From Azohydromonas australica DSM 1124 (GTDB taxonomy: Bacteria > Pseudomonadota > Gammaproteobacteria > Burkholderiales > Burkholderiaceae_C): DNA of 64,000 nt. The position numbers and the translations under genes are program-made. The notes below the pieces were generated by a model. It worked only from the letters and a program-made list of their open reading frames with translations. It was not told the DNA's origin and searched no databases. Location: the NCBI RefSeq assembly GCF_000430725.1, contig NZ_AUMO01000032.1, positions 62,001 through 126,000 on the forward strand, in the 5' to 3' direction. Positions within the stretch are counted from its first letter, which is position 1. The number at the start of each line of letters is the position of its first letter. Below, in pieces: positions 27,837 to 38,527 of the stretch.

Positions 27837-28420
27837 TCGTCGCTGGCCTGCAGCACGCGGCGGATCACGTCGGCACTGAAGCCGCGCGCGGCCAGGAAAC
27901 GCATCTGCTTCGCGCGCGCGGCGGCGTCGGCCGGGCGCTCGCCGCCAAACTTGCGCGCCCACACCTCGCGGCAGCGTTCCTGCTCGGTGTCGCGCAGCCG
28001 CTGCGCGGCCTCGGCGTCCAGCGCCACCCCGTGCTGTGCCAGCTCCTGGCGGATGCGCAGGTTGCCGAAGCGCCCCGCGCGCGCATGCACGCGCGACTCG
28101 ACGAAGCGCTGCTCCGACAGGTAGTGCTGCGCCTGCAGCCAGTCCAGCAGTGCCTCGACGGCGCTCTCGGCCTCGGCCCGGGCCGCGCCGGTGTCCGGGA
28201 CCCCCTCCGGCGCATCGGAAGAAAAAACACCCGGCCGGGCGGACGCCAGGCCGGGTGAGCGGTGCAACTCGGATGCAGATGCGGTGGCCGTGGCCGTCGC
28301 GGCTTCGAGCGCCGCGGCGCGCGCGTGCGGCAGCAGCTTGCGCCGCAGCTCGGCGCGGCTGTGCTCGCGCCGCGCCAGCATCGCCAGCGCGCGCGCCTTG
28401 AGCGACAGCGCCGGCTTCAC
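27833..28420 (-). CDS. recX: RecX regulator of RecA
   Basis: RecX binds RecA filaments and inhibits recombinase activity. The 195-residue protein starts from GTG 28420 (GGAG seven bases upstream) with the typical [28 protein letters not shown] helix repeat. The second part ([43 protein letters not shown] onward) is canonical. Between them lies an insertion of roughly 50 residues, rich in Ala, Thr, Ser, Pro and Gly, that most RecX proteins of about 150 residues lack. The insertion codes for a strong intrinsic terminator (28221-28257) in the transcribed direction. It follows recA by 30 bases and is co-oriented, so that terminator should limit RecX relative to RecA. Confidence 0.92.
   Translation of the reverse strand: MKPALSLKARALAMLARREHSRAELRRKLLPHARAAALEAATATATASASELHRSPGLASARPGVFSSDAPEGVPDTGAARAEAESAVEALLDWLQAQHYLSEQRFVESRVHARAGRFGNLRIRQELAQHGVALDAEAAQRLRDTEQERCREVWARKFGGERPADAAARAKQMRFLAARGFSADVIRRVLQASDD
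28221..28257 (-). terminator. intrinsic terminator inside the recX coding sequence
   Basis: On the minus (coding) strand, 9-bp arms CACCCGGCC and GGCCGGGTG enclose an inner GGC-GTCC-GCC hairpin and are followed directly by six T residues. It lies about 165 bases into recX and encodes residues around [14 protein letters not shown]. Form and strength match a terminator for recA messages, as found between recA and recX in enterobacteria, but here it is embedded in the downstream gene. Confidence 0.8.
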
Positions 28421-28450
28421 GCCAGCGCTCCGCGGCCCGCCATGCAGGCC

Positions 28451-29542
<1,092 letters not shown>

Positions 29543-29557
29543 GATTTTATCGCGGAA

Positions 29558-29573
29558 CTGTATGTTTATACAG
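29558..29573 (-). promoter_or_regulatory. LexA (SOS) box of recA
   Basis: CTGTATGTTTATACAG fully matches the CTGT-N8-ACAG form of the proteobacterial LexA box. On the minus strand it contains TATAAA, a likely -10 element, so LexA binding would block the recA promoter directly. Confidence 0.9.
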
Positions 29574-29676
29574 GGGTGGAGGGACTTTGCGGGATCGGCC
29601 CCCTGGCCGACTCCCTAAAATGAAGACAGTGCCGGCCAGCACAAGGCCGGAGAAGCTGTCAACGAGGAGATAGGGC

Positions 29677-30348
29677 ATGCGCATCCTGATTGCCGAAGAC
29701 GACCAGGTGCTGGCCGACGGGCTGTTGCGCTCATTGCGCAACAGCGGCTACGCGGTGGATCAGGTCAGCAGCGGCACCGAAGCCGATGCCGCGCTGTCCT
29801 CCCACGAGTTCGACCTGCTCATCCTGGACCTGGGCCTGCCCAAGCTCCACGGTTTCGAGGTGTTGCGCAAGCTGCGCGCGCGAGGCAGCGCGGTGCCGGT
29901 GCTCATTCTGACCGCGGCCGACGGCATCGAACAGCGGGTCAAGGGCTTGGACCTGGGCGCGGACGACTACATGGCCAAGCCCTTCGCGCTGGCCGAGCTG
30001 GAGGCGCGGGTGCGCGCCCTCACCCGCCGCGGCCTGGGCACGGCCTCCAACGTCATCAAGCACGGGCCGCTGTCCTTCGACGCCACCGGGCGCGTGGCCT
30101 ACATCAACGACCAGATGATCGACCTCTCCGCGCGCGAGCTCTCGCTGCTGGAGGTGCTGCTGCAGCGCGCCGGGCGCCTGGTGAGCAAGGACCAGCTCGT
30201 GGAGCGGCTGTGCGAGTGGGGCGAGGAGGTCTCGAACAACGCCATCGAGGTCTACATCCACCGCCTGCGCAAGAAGATCGAGCAGGGGCCGATCCGCATC
30301 GCCACCGTGCGCGGCCTGGGCTACTGCCTGGAGAAGATCCCCGGCTGA
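29677..30348 (+). CDS. OmpR-family response regulator, TctD/QseB type
   Basis: A 223-residue two-domain regulator. The receiver domain (1-120) carries the acidic pair EDD (7-9), phosphoacceptor Asp51 (LLILDLGLP), conserved Thr79 (LILTA) and Lys101 (YMAKPF). The C-terminal winged-helix domain (about 128-220) ends in IEVYIHRLRKKIEQGPIRIATVRGLGYCLE. The ribosome site GAGGAG precedes the ATG. The histidine kinase gene starts 50 bases downstream, so the two form a pair. It is divergent from recA. The pairing resembles TctD-TctE or QseB-QseC, but no transporter gene adjoins to name the signal. Confidence 0.92.
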   Translation: MRILIAEDDQVLADGLLRSLRNSGYAVDQVSSGTEADAALSSHEFDLLILDLGLPKLHGFEVLRKLRARGSAVPVLILTAADGIEQRVKGLDLGADDYMAKPFALAELEARVRALTRRGLGTASNVIKHGPLSFDATGRVAYINDQMIDLSARELSLLEVLLQRAGRLVSKDQLVERLCEWGEEVSNNAIEVYIHRLRKKIEQGPIRIATVRGLGYCLEKIPG

Positions 30349-30397
30349 TCCGCCGGCGCGCCGCAGGCCGCGGCGCCCGGCCGCCGTGGCGCCCACC

Positions 30398-31948
30398 ATG
30401 TTTGCCTCCTCCCGCGAGCAACGCTCCCTCTTCGGCGAGATCCTGGACTGGATGCTCGCGCCGCTGCTGCTGCTGTGGCCGATGAGCGTGAGCATCACCT
30501 ACCTGGTGGCGCAGGGCATCGCGCACCGCCCCTACGACCGTGACCTGGGCGAGATGGCGCGCACGCTGGCGCGCCGCGTGGTGGTGGAGAGCGAGGCCGG
30601 GCGCGCGGTGCTGGCGCCCGAGCGCATCGCCGAGACCCTGGGCGACACGCTGCGCGCCGACGACACGGGGCAGTTCTATTTCCAGGTGCTGGGCACGCAC
30701 GGCGAGCTGGTGGCCGGCGACCGCGAGCTGCCCCCGCCCACCGGCGAGCTCGCGCCCGCGGGCGAGCTGCGCTTTCGCGACGACCAGCTGCTCGACGAGC
30801 CCGTGCGCGTGGCTTCGGTGCGCCTGGCGCTGCCGGTGGCGCCGGACGAGGAGCCGCCGCTGGTGCAGGTGGCCGAGACGCTGGACCGCCGCTCGCGCCT
30901 GGCCACCGAGATCATCAAGGGCGTGATCCTGCCGCAGTTCGTGATCCTGCCCGTGGCGGTGCTGCTGGTGTGGCTGGCGCTGGCGCGCGGCCTGGCGCCG
31001 CTCAACGACCTGCAGCGCCGCATCCGCCAGCGCGAGAGCCAGGACCTGAGCCCCATCGACGAGCGCGACGCGCCCGAGGAGGTCACGCCGCTGGTGCGCG
31101 CCATCAACGACCTGCTGGAGCGCCTGGACACCTCGATGAAGGCGCAGAAGCACTTCCTGGCCGACGCGGCGCACCAGCTCAAGACGCCGCTGGCGGGGCT
31201 GCGCATGCAGGCCGAGCTGGCGCAGCGCGAGATCGACGCCGGCAGCGACACGCAGGCCATCAAGCGCTCGCTGCAGCAGATCGCCCTGTCCAGCCAGCGC
31301 GCGGCGCACATGGTCAACCAGCTGCTGTCCATGGCCCGCGCCGAGGACGAGGAGCAGGGCCGGCGCGTGCAGTCCTTCGACTTGGCGCGGCTGGCCACCG
31401 AGGCCGTGCACGACCTCGTGCCCAAGGCCATGGACAAGCGCATCGACCTGGGCTACGAGGGCCCCGAGGACGGCCAGGCGCTGCCGCCGCTGTCCGGCCA
31501 GCCGGTGCTGGTGGGCGAGCTGGTGCGCAACCTGGTGGACAACGCGCTGCAGTACACCCCGGCCGGCGGCACCGTGACGGTGCGGGTGCAGATGGACCCC
31601 GCCGGCGCCGAGGACCCCGCGCAGCCGGTGCTGCTGCTGCAGGTGGAGGACTCGGGCCCCGGCATCGCGCCGGCCGAGCGCGAGCTGGTGTTCCAGCCCT
31701 TCTACCGCGCGCTGGGCACCAACGTGGACGGCAGCGGCCTGGGGCTGGCGATCGTGCGCGAGATCGCGCAGCGCCACAACGCCGACATCACGCTGGAAGA
31801 CACCTACGACCGCGCCACCCACGCCATGCCCGGCACGCGCGTGAGCGTGAGGTTCAGGCTGCCGCCGCAGGAGCCGGCGGACGCGGTGGCGGATGAGGCC
31901 GCGCCGCAGGGTGGCGAGCCCCGCGCGGACACGGGCCTGGCGGGCTGA
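30398..31948 (+). CDS. sensor histidine kinase, TctE/QseC type
   Basis: A 516-residue membrane kinase. A first membrane helix (about 22-45) is followed by a periplasmic sensor region of about 130 residues, a second helix (about 173-195) and HAMP (RGLAPLNDLQRRIRQRE). The dimerisation/phosphoacceptor helix carries His259 (DAAHQLKTPLAGLR), and the ATPase domain has N-box ELVRNLVDNALQYTP, G1 EDSGPGI and G2 DGSGLGLAI. The start is ATG 30398, not the GTG four codons earlier. The kinase is complete and should phosphorylate the regulator just upstream. Its stop lies one base from the end of the converging rodA gene. Confidence 0.92.
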   Translation: MFASSREQRSLFGEILDWMLAPLLLLWPMSVSITYLVAQGIAHRPYDRDLGEMARTLARRVVVESEAGRAVLAPERIAETLGDTLRADDTGQFYFQVLGTHGELVAGDRELPPPTGELAPAGELRFRDDQLLDEPVRVASVRLALPVAPDEEPPLVQVAETLDRRSRLATEIIKGVILPQFVILPVAVLLVWLALARGLAPLNDLQRRIRQRESQDLSPIDERDAPEEVTPLVRAINDLLERLDTSMKAQKHFLADAAHQLKTPLAGLRMQAELAQREIDAGSDTQAIKRSLQQIALSSQRAAHMVNQLLSMARAEDEEQGRRVQSFDLARLATEAVHDLVPKAMDKRIDLGYEGPEDGQALPPLSGQPVLVGELVRNLVDNALQYTPAGGTVTVRVQMDPAGAEDPAQPVLLLQVEDSGPGIAPAERELVFQPFYRALGTNVDGSGLGLAIVREIAQRHNADITLEDTYDRATHAMPGTRVSVRFRLPPQEPADAVADEAAPQGGEPRADTGLAG

Positions 31949-31949
31949 T

Positions 31950-33104
31950 TCAGGACTGCATCAGCCGCCGGCTGCGCGCAATTGACATCAGCATCCCCAG
32001 GCTCAGCCCCAGGGTGACCATGGCGGTGCCGCCGTAGCTGATGAAGGGCAGCGGCACGCCCACCACGGGCAGGATGCCGCTGACCATGCCCATGTTGACG
32101 AAGGCGTAGGTGAAGAAGCTCATCGAGATCGCGCCGGCCAGCAGCCGCGCGAAGGTGGTGGGCCCCTCCGCGGCGATCATCAGGCTGCGCACGATCAGGA
32201 AGACGAAGCCCAGCAGCAGGCTCAGCGTGCCCGCCAGCCCGAACTCCTCGGAGAAGGCGGCGAAGATGAAGTCGGTGGTGCGCTCGGGAATGAACTCCAG
32301 GTGCGTCTGCGTGCCCTTCATGAAGCCCTTGCCCGTGGTGCCGCCGGAGCCGATGGCGATCATGCCCTGGATGGTGTGGAAGCCCTTGCCCAGCGGGTCC
32401 TTGCTCGGGTCCAGCAGCGTGCACACGCGGTGCTTCTGGTAGTCGCGCAGCACCACCCAGTCCGTCTCGGGCTGGCAGAGCTGGTCCTCGGTGGCGATGA
32501 CCGCGCCGATGCCCAGCGCGCCGGCGATGAGCACCGGCAGGATCAGCCGCCAGCTCAGGCCCGCGAAGAAGATCACGTACAGCCCTGCCGAGAAGATCAG
32601 CAGCGAGGTGCCCAGGTCGGGCTGCTTGGCCACCAGCAGGAAGGGCAGCAGCAGCAGGCCCCAGGCGACGGCGAAGTCGCTGCGCCGCGCCTGGCCCTCG
32701 CGGCGGTGGAACCACCACGCCAGCATCAGCGGCGTGGCGATCTTCAGGATCTCGCTGGGCTGGATCACCACGCCCACGTTGAGCCAGCGCGTGGCGCCCT
32801 TCTTGGTGATGCCGAACAGCAGCGTGGCCACCAGCAGCGCCACGCCCAGGCTGTACAGCGGCACGGCCAGCTGCATCAGCCGCTGCGGCGGCACCTGCGC
32901 CACCACGAACATGATCCCGGCGGCCAGGATCATGTTGCGGCCGTGGTCCACGAAGCGCGTGCCGTGGTCGTAGCCGACGGAGTACATCGTCACCAGCCCG
33001 CCCGCGGCCAGCAGCAGCACGCCCAGGATCAGCAGGAAGTCGAAGCCCGAGAACACCGGGCGCAGCCGCTGCCACAGCGTGGGGCGCACCAGCACCGCGC
33101 TCAT
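31950..33104 (-). CDS. rodA: rod-shape peptidoglycan glycosyltransferase RodA
   Basis: SEDS-family membrane protein that polymerises glycan strands in the elongasome with PBP2. The 384 residues show about ten membrane helices, the QPSEILKI and KQPDLGTSLL motifs of SEDS proteins, and the late FINMG-like FVNMGMVSGILPVVGVPLPFISYGGT segment. The catalytic Asp of the family lies in the loop containing KQPDLGTS. It is the last gene of the minus-strand cluster mreB-mreC-mreD-mrdA-rodA. The gap to mrdA (77 bases) holds two GC-rich hairpins. Confidence 0.96.
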   Translation of the reverse strand: MSAVLVRPTLWQRLRPVFSGFDFLLILGVLLLAAGGLVTMYSVGYDHGTRFVDHGRNMILAAGIMFVVAQVPPQRLMQLAVPLYSLGVALLVATLLFGITKKGATRWLNVGVVIQPSEILKIATPLMLAWWFHRREGQARRSDFAVAWGLLLLPFLLVAKQPDLGTSLLIFSAGLYVIFFAGLSWRLILPVLIAGALGIGAVIATEDQLCQPETDWVVLRDYQKHRVCTLLDPSKDPLGKGFHTIQGMIAIGSGGTTGKGFMKGTQTHLEFIPERTTDFIFAAFSEEFGLAGTLSLLLGFVFLIVRSLMIAAEGPTTFARLLAGAISMSFFTYAFVNMGMVSGILPVVGVPLPFISYGGTAMVTLGLSLGMLMSIARSRRLMQS

Positions 33105-33128
33105 TGGGTCCCCCTCGCGCTGCGCGCG

Positions 33129-33182
33129 GTCCCCCCGCGGGGGACGGAGCGCCTCCTTCGGAACGGCCGTGCGGAGGCGCTC
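33129..33182. repeat. double GC-rich hairpin element between mrdA and rodA
   Basis: Two stems lie side by side: GTCCCCC/GGGGGAC with a 3-base loop (33129-33145), and GAGCGCCTCC/GGAGGCGCTC with a 16-base loop (33147-33156 and 33173-33182). No T tract follows on either strand, so it is not a terminator. Similar GC-rich hairpin elements are scattered between genes in Comamonadaceae; whether this is one of them cannot be checked here. Confidence 0.45.
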
Positions 33183-35217
33183 ATCGTTTCACGTCCTCGT
33201 TGGCCGCCGCCGCGGCGCCCTGCGCCATGCGCTGCGGCGGCGTGCCGAAGCCCGCCACCACCTCCACGTTGCCCGGCAGCGGGACGTCCTCGGCGCGGCG
33301 CGGCGTGCCCGTGGGCGCCACGCTCTGGCCGCGGCGCGTGGCGGCGACGTCGTCCTCGCTGGGGTAGTTGCCCAGCAGCCAGTAGTCGAAGACCCGGCGC
33401 GCGATGGGCGCGGCCGCGGCGGCGCCGAAGCCCGCGTTCTCCACGATCACCGCCAGCGCGATGGTGGGCGCCTCCAGCGGCGCGAAGGCCAGGTACAGCG
33501 AGTGGTCGCGCTGGTGCTCGGCCAGCCGCGCGGCGTTGTAGCGCTCGTTCTGGCGCACCGTCACCGCCTGCGCCGTGCCGGTCTTGCCGCCGCTGCGGTA
33601 GGGCGCGCCGGCGAAGACCTTGGTGGAGGTGCCCTCCTGCGTCACGCCGTACATCGCGCGCTTGATGACCTCCACGTGCTCGGGCTTGAGCGCCAGCGGC
33701 GGCAGCGCCTCGCGCTCCACCGTGCGCTTCTGGTGCGTGACCACGTCCTGCACCTCGCGCACCAGGTGCGGCGGCGGGCGCTGCCCGCCGGAGAGCAGCG
33801 TGGACATGGCGTTGGCGATCTGCAGCATCGTGAAGTTGTTGTAGCCCTGGCCGATGCCCAGCGAGATGGTCTCGCCGGCGTACCACTTCTGCTGCTCGGG
33901 CCGCTTGTAGGCGCGGCGCTTCCACTCGGTGCTGGGCAGGATGCCGGTGGCCTCGCCTTGGATGTCGATGCCCGTGCGCCGACCGAAGCCGAAGGGTTCG
34001 AGCTGGTCGTGCATCAGGTCCACGCCCATCTCGTTGGCCAGCGAGTAGTAGTAGACGTTGCTGGACATGACGATGGAGCGGTGCATGTCCACCGGCCCCA
34101 GCCCGTGGTCGCCGTGGCTGCGGAAGGTGTGGTTGCCGAACTGGAAGCTGCCGTTGTCGTAGACGATCTGGCCGGCGTTGCGCTTGCCGGTGCTCAGCGC
34201 CGCGATGGCCATGAAGGGCTTGAAGGTGGAGCCCGGCGGGTAGGTGCCGCGCAGCGCGCGGTTGAGCAGCGGCTTGTCGATGGACTCGTTGAGTTCGCGC
34301 CAGTTGTCGACGTCGATGCCGTCCACGAACAGGTTGGGGTCGAAGGTGGGCTTGCTCACGAAGGCCAGCACCTCGCCCGAGCGCGGGTCCATCGCCACCA
34401 GCGCGCCGCGGCGGTCGCCGAAAAGCTCCTCCACCAGCGCCTGCAGCTTGATGTCCACCGACAGCACCACCGTGTTGCCCGGCGTGGGCGGGTGGGTGCG
34501 CAGCCGCCGCACGGCGCGCCCGCCGGCGCTGGTCTCGACTTCCTCGAAGCCGGTGGTGCCGTGCAGCATCGTCTCGTAGCTCTGCTCCACGCCGAGCTTG
34601 CCGATGTAGTCGGTGCCGCGGTAGTTGGCCTGCAGGTCCTCGTCCCAGTCCTCCATGGCCTTCTTCTCGGCCTGGTTGATGCGGCCCATGTAGCCGATGA
34701 GGTGGCTGCCGGTCTCGCCCAGCGGGTACTGGCGGAACAGCCGCGCCTTGACCTCCACGCCGGGGAATCGGAAGCGCTGCGCCGTGAAGCGCGCCACCTC
34801 CTCGTCGCTGAGGCGGTTGCGCAGCGGCACCGAGTCGAAGCTCTTGCTCTCCTCCAGCAGCCGCTTGAAGCGGCGGCGGTCGCGCTGCGTGACCTCCACC
34901 ATCTGCGCCAGCTGCTCGATCACGCGCTCCATCGGCTGCTCCAGCTTGGAGGGCGTGATCTCCAGCGTGTAGGCCGAGTAGTTGGTGGCCAGCACGATGC
35001 CGTTGCGGTCCACGATCAGCCCGCGGTTGGGCACCGAGGGCAGCACGGCGATGCGGTTGGCCTCGGCGCGCGCGGACAGGGCGTCGTGCTGCAGCACCTG
35101 CAGGTGGAACAGCCGCGCCCCGATCAGGCCGAAGCCGAGCAGCACGAAAGCCACCGCCGCCAGCACCCGGCTGCGGAAGCGATGCAGTTCGCGCTCGACG
35201 TTGCGGAGTTCGGTCAC
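33181..35217 (-). CDS. mrdA: penicillin-binding protein 2 (peptidoglycan DD-transpeptidase)
   Basis: Class B PBP that cross-links peptidoglycan during side-wall growth with RodA. The 678-residue protein has an N-terminal membrane anchor (VLAAVAFVLLGFGLIGARLF), a pedestal domain and a transpeptidase domain. Ser330 of the STFK active site (PPGSTFKPF), the SSN motif (IVMSSNVYYYS) and KTGTAQ are all present. The C-terminal part is long and charged, as in many Burkholderiales. It lies between mreD and rodA in the elongasome operon. Confidence 0.96.
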   Translation of the reverse strand: MTELRNVERELHRFRSRVLAAVAFVLLGFGLIGARLFHLQVLQHDALSARAEANRIAVLPSVPNRGLIVDRNGIVLATNYSAYTLEITPSKLEQPMERVIEQLAQMVEVTQRDRRRFKRLLEESKSFDSVPLRNRLSDEEVARFTAQRFRFPGVEVKARLFRQYPLGETGSHLIGYMGRINQAEKKAMEDWDEDLQANYRGTDYIGKLGVEQSYETMLHGTTGFEEVETSAGGRAVRRLRTHPPTPGNTVVLSVDIKLQALVEELFGDRRGALVAMDPRSGEVLAFVSKPTFDPNLFVDGIDVDNWRELNESIDKPLLNRALRGTYPPGSTFKPFMAIAALSTGKRNAGQIVYDNGSFQFGNHTFRSHGDHGLGPVDMHRSIVMSSNVYYYSLANEMGVDLMHDQLEPFGFGRRTGIDIQGEATGILPSTEWKRRAYKRPEQQKWYAGETISLGIGQGYNNFTMLQIANAMSTLLSGGQRPPPHLVREVQDVVTHQKRTVEREALPPLALKPEHVEVIKRAMYGVTQEGTSTKVFAGAPYRSGGKTGTAQAVTVRQNERYNAARLAEHQRDHSLYLAFAPLEAPTIALAVIVENAGFGAAAAAPIARRVFDYWLLGNYPSEDDVAATRRGQSVAPTGTPRRAEDVPLPGNVEVVAGFGTPPQRMAQGAAAAANEDVKR

Positions 35218-35332
35218 GCTGTGATCGGGGGTTGCCAGGGGTGGAGGGGGCGCACTGTGCGGGAGGCGCCGGGTTTGTGCAGCTGCGGGGGCATTGGCGG
35301 ACAGCGACGCGGCAGGTGCGGCGGCGGGCGGC

Positions 35333-35854
35333 TCAGAGCGGGCGGTTCTCGTCCGGATCGGGCGCGCGGCGCTGCGGCGCCAGCAGCAGCCAGGCCGCCG
35401 GCGGCCACAGCAGCGTCTCGAACAGCGGCGCCAGGAACAGGCTCCAGCCCGGGAACATGTCGCCGGCCAGCAGCCGCACCACCAGCGACACCACGTGCGC
35501 GCCCAGGAACAGCGGCGCGATCTGCAGCGCCTGCTCCAGCACGCTGAACCAGCGCAGCCGCCGGTGCACGGTGATGGCGAAGTACGACAGCAGCGAGTAG
35601 GCCAGCGCGTGCTGGCCCAGCAGCGCGCCGTGGTTGACGTCCATCAGCAGCCCGGCCACGAAGGCCACGCCCACGCCGATGCGCCGGGGCTGGTGCACGT
35701 TCCAGAACACCAGCACCAGCGCCAGCAGGTCGGGCATGGCGGGCACGCGACCCAGCGGCAGCAGGTTGATGGCCAGCGCCACCAGCAGCGCGCACCAGAC
35801 GAACAGCGGGTTGGCCGGCAGCAGCAGCTGGTCCGAGCCGCGCGGCATGATCAT
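35333..35854 (-). CDS. mreD: rod-shape determining membrane protein MreD
   Basis: A 173-residue inner-membrane protein with five to six hydrophobic segments and few charges, typical for MreD. It has the family features PLGRVPAMPDLLALVLVFWNVHQPRRIG and FVAGLLMDVNHGALLGQHALAYSLLSY. Its start overlaps the mreC stop by four bases. The 115 bases between it and mrdA show no recognisable element. Confidence 0.93.
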   Translation of the reverse strand: MIMPRGSDQLLLPANPLFVWCALLVALAINLLPLGRVPAMPDLLALVLVFWNVHQPRRIGVGVAFVAGLLMDVNHGALLGQHALAYSLLSYFAITVHRRLRWFSVLEQALQIAPLFLGAHVVSLVVRLLAGDMFPGWSLFLAPLFETLLWPPAAWLLLAPQRRAPDPDENRPL

Positions 35855-36756
35855 CGCGGGCCTCCGCTGGCGGCCAGCGCGTCCTTCGGATCAGGGCGCG
35901 GGGGCAGTTGCCGGCTCATGGGCTCCAGCACCAGCACGTGGTGCACGTTGTCCATGGTGGCCGAGGTCTTGAGGCTCACGCGCGCGAAGCCGCCTTCGGC
36001 GCGGCGGTCGATGTGCTGCACGGTGGCCACGGCCAGGCCCGGCGGGTACACGCCGTCCAGGCCCGAGGTGAGGATGGGGTCGCCCGGCTGCACGTCGGCG
36101 TTGGCGGCGATGAAGCGCAGCTCTAGCGCGTCGTTGACGCCGCCGAAGGCCGCGGCGCGCTGCTGCGTGCGGCCGTTGAGCACGGGGATGGCGGCGTCCT
36201 TGTCGGACAGCAGCGTGACCTCGGCCGACAGCGGGAACAGCCGCGTCACCTGCCCCAGCACGCCCTGCTCGTTGACCACCGGCGCGCCCAGCGCCACGCC
36301 CTGCTTGGCGCCGCGGTCGATGACGAGCTTGCGCGTGTAGGGGTCGGCCGCCTGCCACAGCACCTGCGCCGCCTGCGTGCGCACGGTGAAGCTCGGGCGC
36401 AGCTCCAGCAGCTCGCGCAGCTTGATGTTCTCGGCCTCCAGCTCGCGCATGCGCGCGGCCTGCACCGAGTGCTGCGTCAGGCGCGCCAGCGCCTCCTGCT
36501 CGGCCGTGCGCGCGGCCTTGAGGCCCTGCAGGTACTCGGCGCCGCCCTCGACGATCTCCACCGGCACCAGCAGCGTGCGCTGCACCGGCAGCAGCACCGT
36601 GGCAAGCGCGGCGCGCAGCTGCTGCACCAGCGCGAAGCGGGCGTCGGCCACCATCAGGAACAGCGCCAGCGCCGCGAACAGGATCAGCTTCGTGCGCGCC
36701 GACGTGCCCTGCCGGAAGAACGGCGGGGGCGTTCGGTCGAGGGTGCCCAGGGCCAT
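35851..36756 (-). CDS. mreC: rod-shape determining protein MreC
   Basis: A 301-residue periplasmic scaffold of the elongasome. It has a short cytoplasmic N terminus (MALGTLDRTPPPFF), one membrane helix (about 24-42), a coiled-coil segment (about 60-105, rich in Glu, Leu and Ala) and the two beta-barrel domains. Conserved stretches include VIDRGAKQGVALGAPVVNEQGVLGQV and GDPILTSGLDGVYPPGLAVATV. It lies 50 bases after mreB and overlaps mreD. Confidence 0.95.
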   Translation of the reverse strand: MALGTLDRTPPPFFRQGTSARTKLILFAALALFLMVADARFALVQQLRAALATVLLPVQRTLLVPVEIVEGGAEYLQGLKAARTAEQEALARLTQHSVQAARMRELEAENIKLRELLELRPSFTVRTQAAQVLWQAADPYTRKLVIDRGAKQGVALGAPVVNEQGVLGQVTRLFPLSAEVTLLSDKDAAIPVLNGRTQQRAAAFGGVNDALELRFIAANADVQPGDPILTSGLDGVYPPGLAVATVQHIDRRAEGGFARVSLKTSATMDNVHHVLVLEPMSRQLPPRPDPKDALAASGGPR

Positions 36757-36805
36757 GACGCGGGGCTGTGAGGAATGCGTCGGGCGCGGCTACGCCAGGC
36801 TTGGC

Positions 36806-37855
<1,050 letters not shown>

Positions 37856-38035
37856 TCAGCGATCTGCTGGGTTCGGTCGCGCGGGCGGGCGTCAGCGGAG
37901 GTGGAAAGCGCCGGGCCGCGGCAGTCGAACGCCGGAATTCGTCACATCAAGGCAGCGGGGTTGTGCGGCTCGCGGCTGCGGCGCAGGCGGGCTCCATGGC
38001 CGGGGTGCCTGCGCTACCTGAAAAAAGGTCCTGCA

Positions 38036-38062
38036 CAAAAAACCCGCCGGCGCTGCCGGCGC
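38036..38062 (-). terminator. terminator-like hairpin upstream of mreB (possible attenuator)
   Basis: In the 378 bases between mreB and gatC the minus strand carries the stem CGCCGGC-AGC-GCCGGCG followed by GG and six T residues. No minus-strand gene lies upstream for it to end. About 40-50 bases earlier on the same strand, AAAAACCCGGCGC (38101-38113) can pair with the GGGTTTTT part of the hairpin and its T tract. That is an arrangement expected of an antiterminator. It may be an attenuator in the mreB leader or the end of a small RNA. Confidence 0.55.
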
Positions 38063-38227
38063 TTGCAAACACCTGTCTGCGCGTCGCAACTGCAGCGATC
38101 GCGCCGGGTTTTTGCTCTTGCGCCGGCCGCCCCGGTGGGCTCTGGGTAACGGGCGATAATACCCGATCCCCCCGGGTCGCCGCGCCGCGGCGGACCTGCA
38201 AAAGCCCGAACCCCGAGCACTATTGCC

Positions 38228-38527
38228 ATGGCCCTCAGCCCCACGGACGTGAGCCGCATCGCCCACCTTGCCCGCCTCGAATTGCAGCCCGAGGAACAGG
38301 CCGCGATGCTCCAGCAGCTCAATGGTTTCTTCTCCATCGTCGAGCAGATGCGCGCGGTGGACACCAGCGGCGTGGAGCCGCTGTACACGCCGCTCTCGGC
38401 CCTGTCGGAGGTGCAGCTGCGACTGCGCGAGGACGCCGTGAGCGAACAGGATCAGCGCGCACTCAACCAGCGCAGCGCCCCTGCCGTCGAGGACGGCCTT
38501 TTCCTCGTGCCCCAGGTGATCGAATGA
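38228..38527 (+). CDS. gatC: aspartyl/glutamyl-tRNA amidotransferase subunit C
   Basis: The 99-residue small subunit that stabilises GatA-GatB in the complex converting Glu-tRNA(Gln) or Asp-tRNA(Asn) to the amidated forms. It has the typical [13 protein letters not shown] start and the ending with [31 protein letters not shown]. First gene of gatCAB. A GATAAT hexamer at 38155-38160 may be its -10 element, without a good -35. Its stop overlaps the gatA start (ATGA). Confidence 0.95.
   Translation: MALSPTDVSRIAHLARLELQPEEQAAMLQQLNGFFSIVEQMRAVDTSGVEPLYTPLSALSEVQLRLREDAVSEQDQRALNQRSAPAVEDGLFLVPQVIE

Noticed and set aside
30386-30397. GTG start four codons upstream of the histidine kinase ATG
   Set aside because: The ATG at 30398 is a better start codon and the extra MAPT residues have no support.
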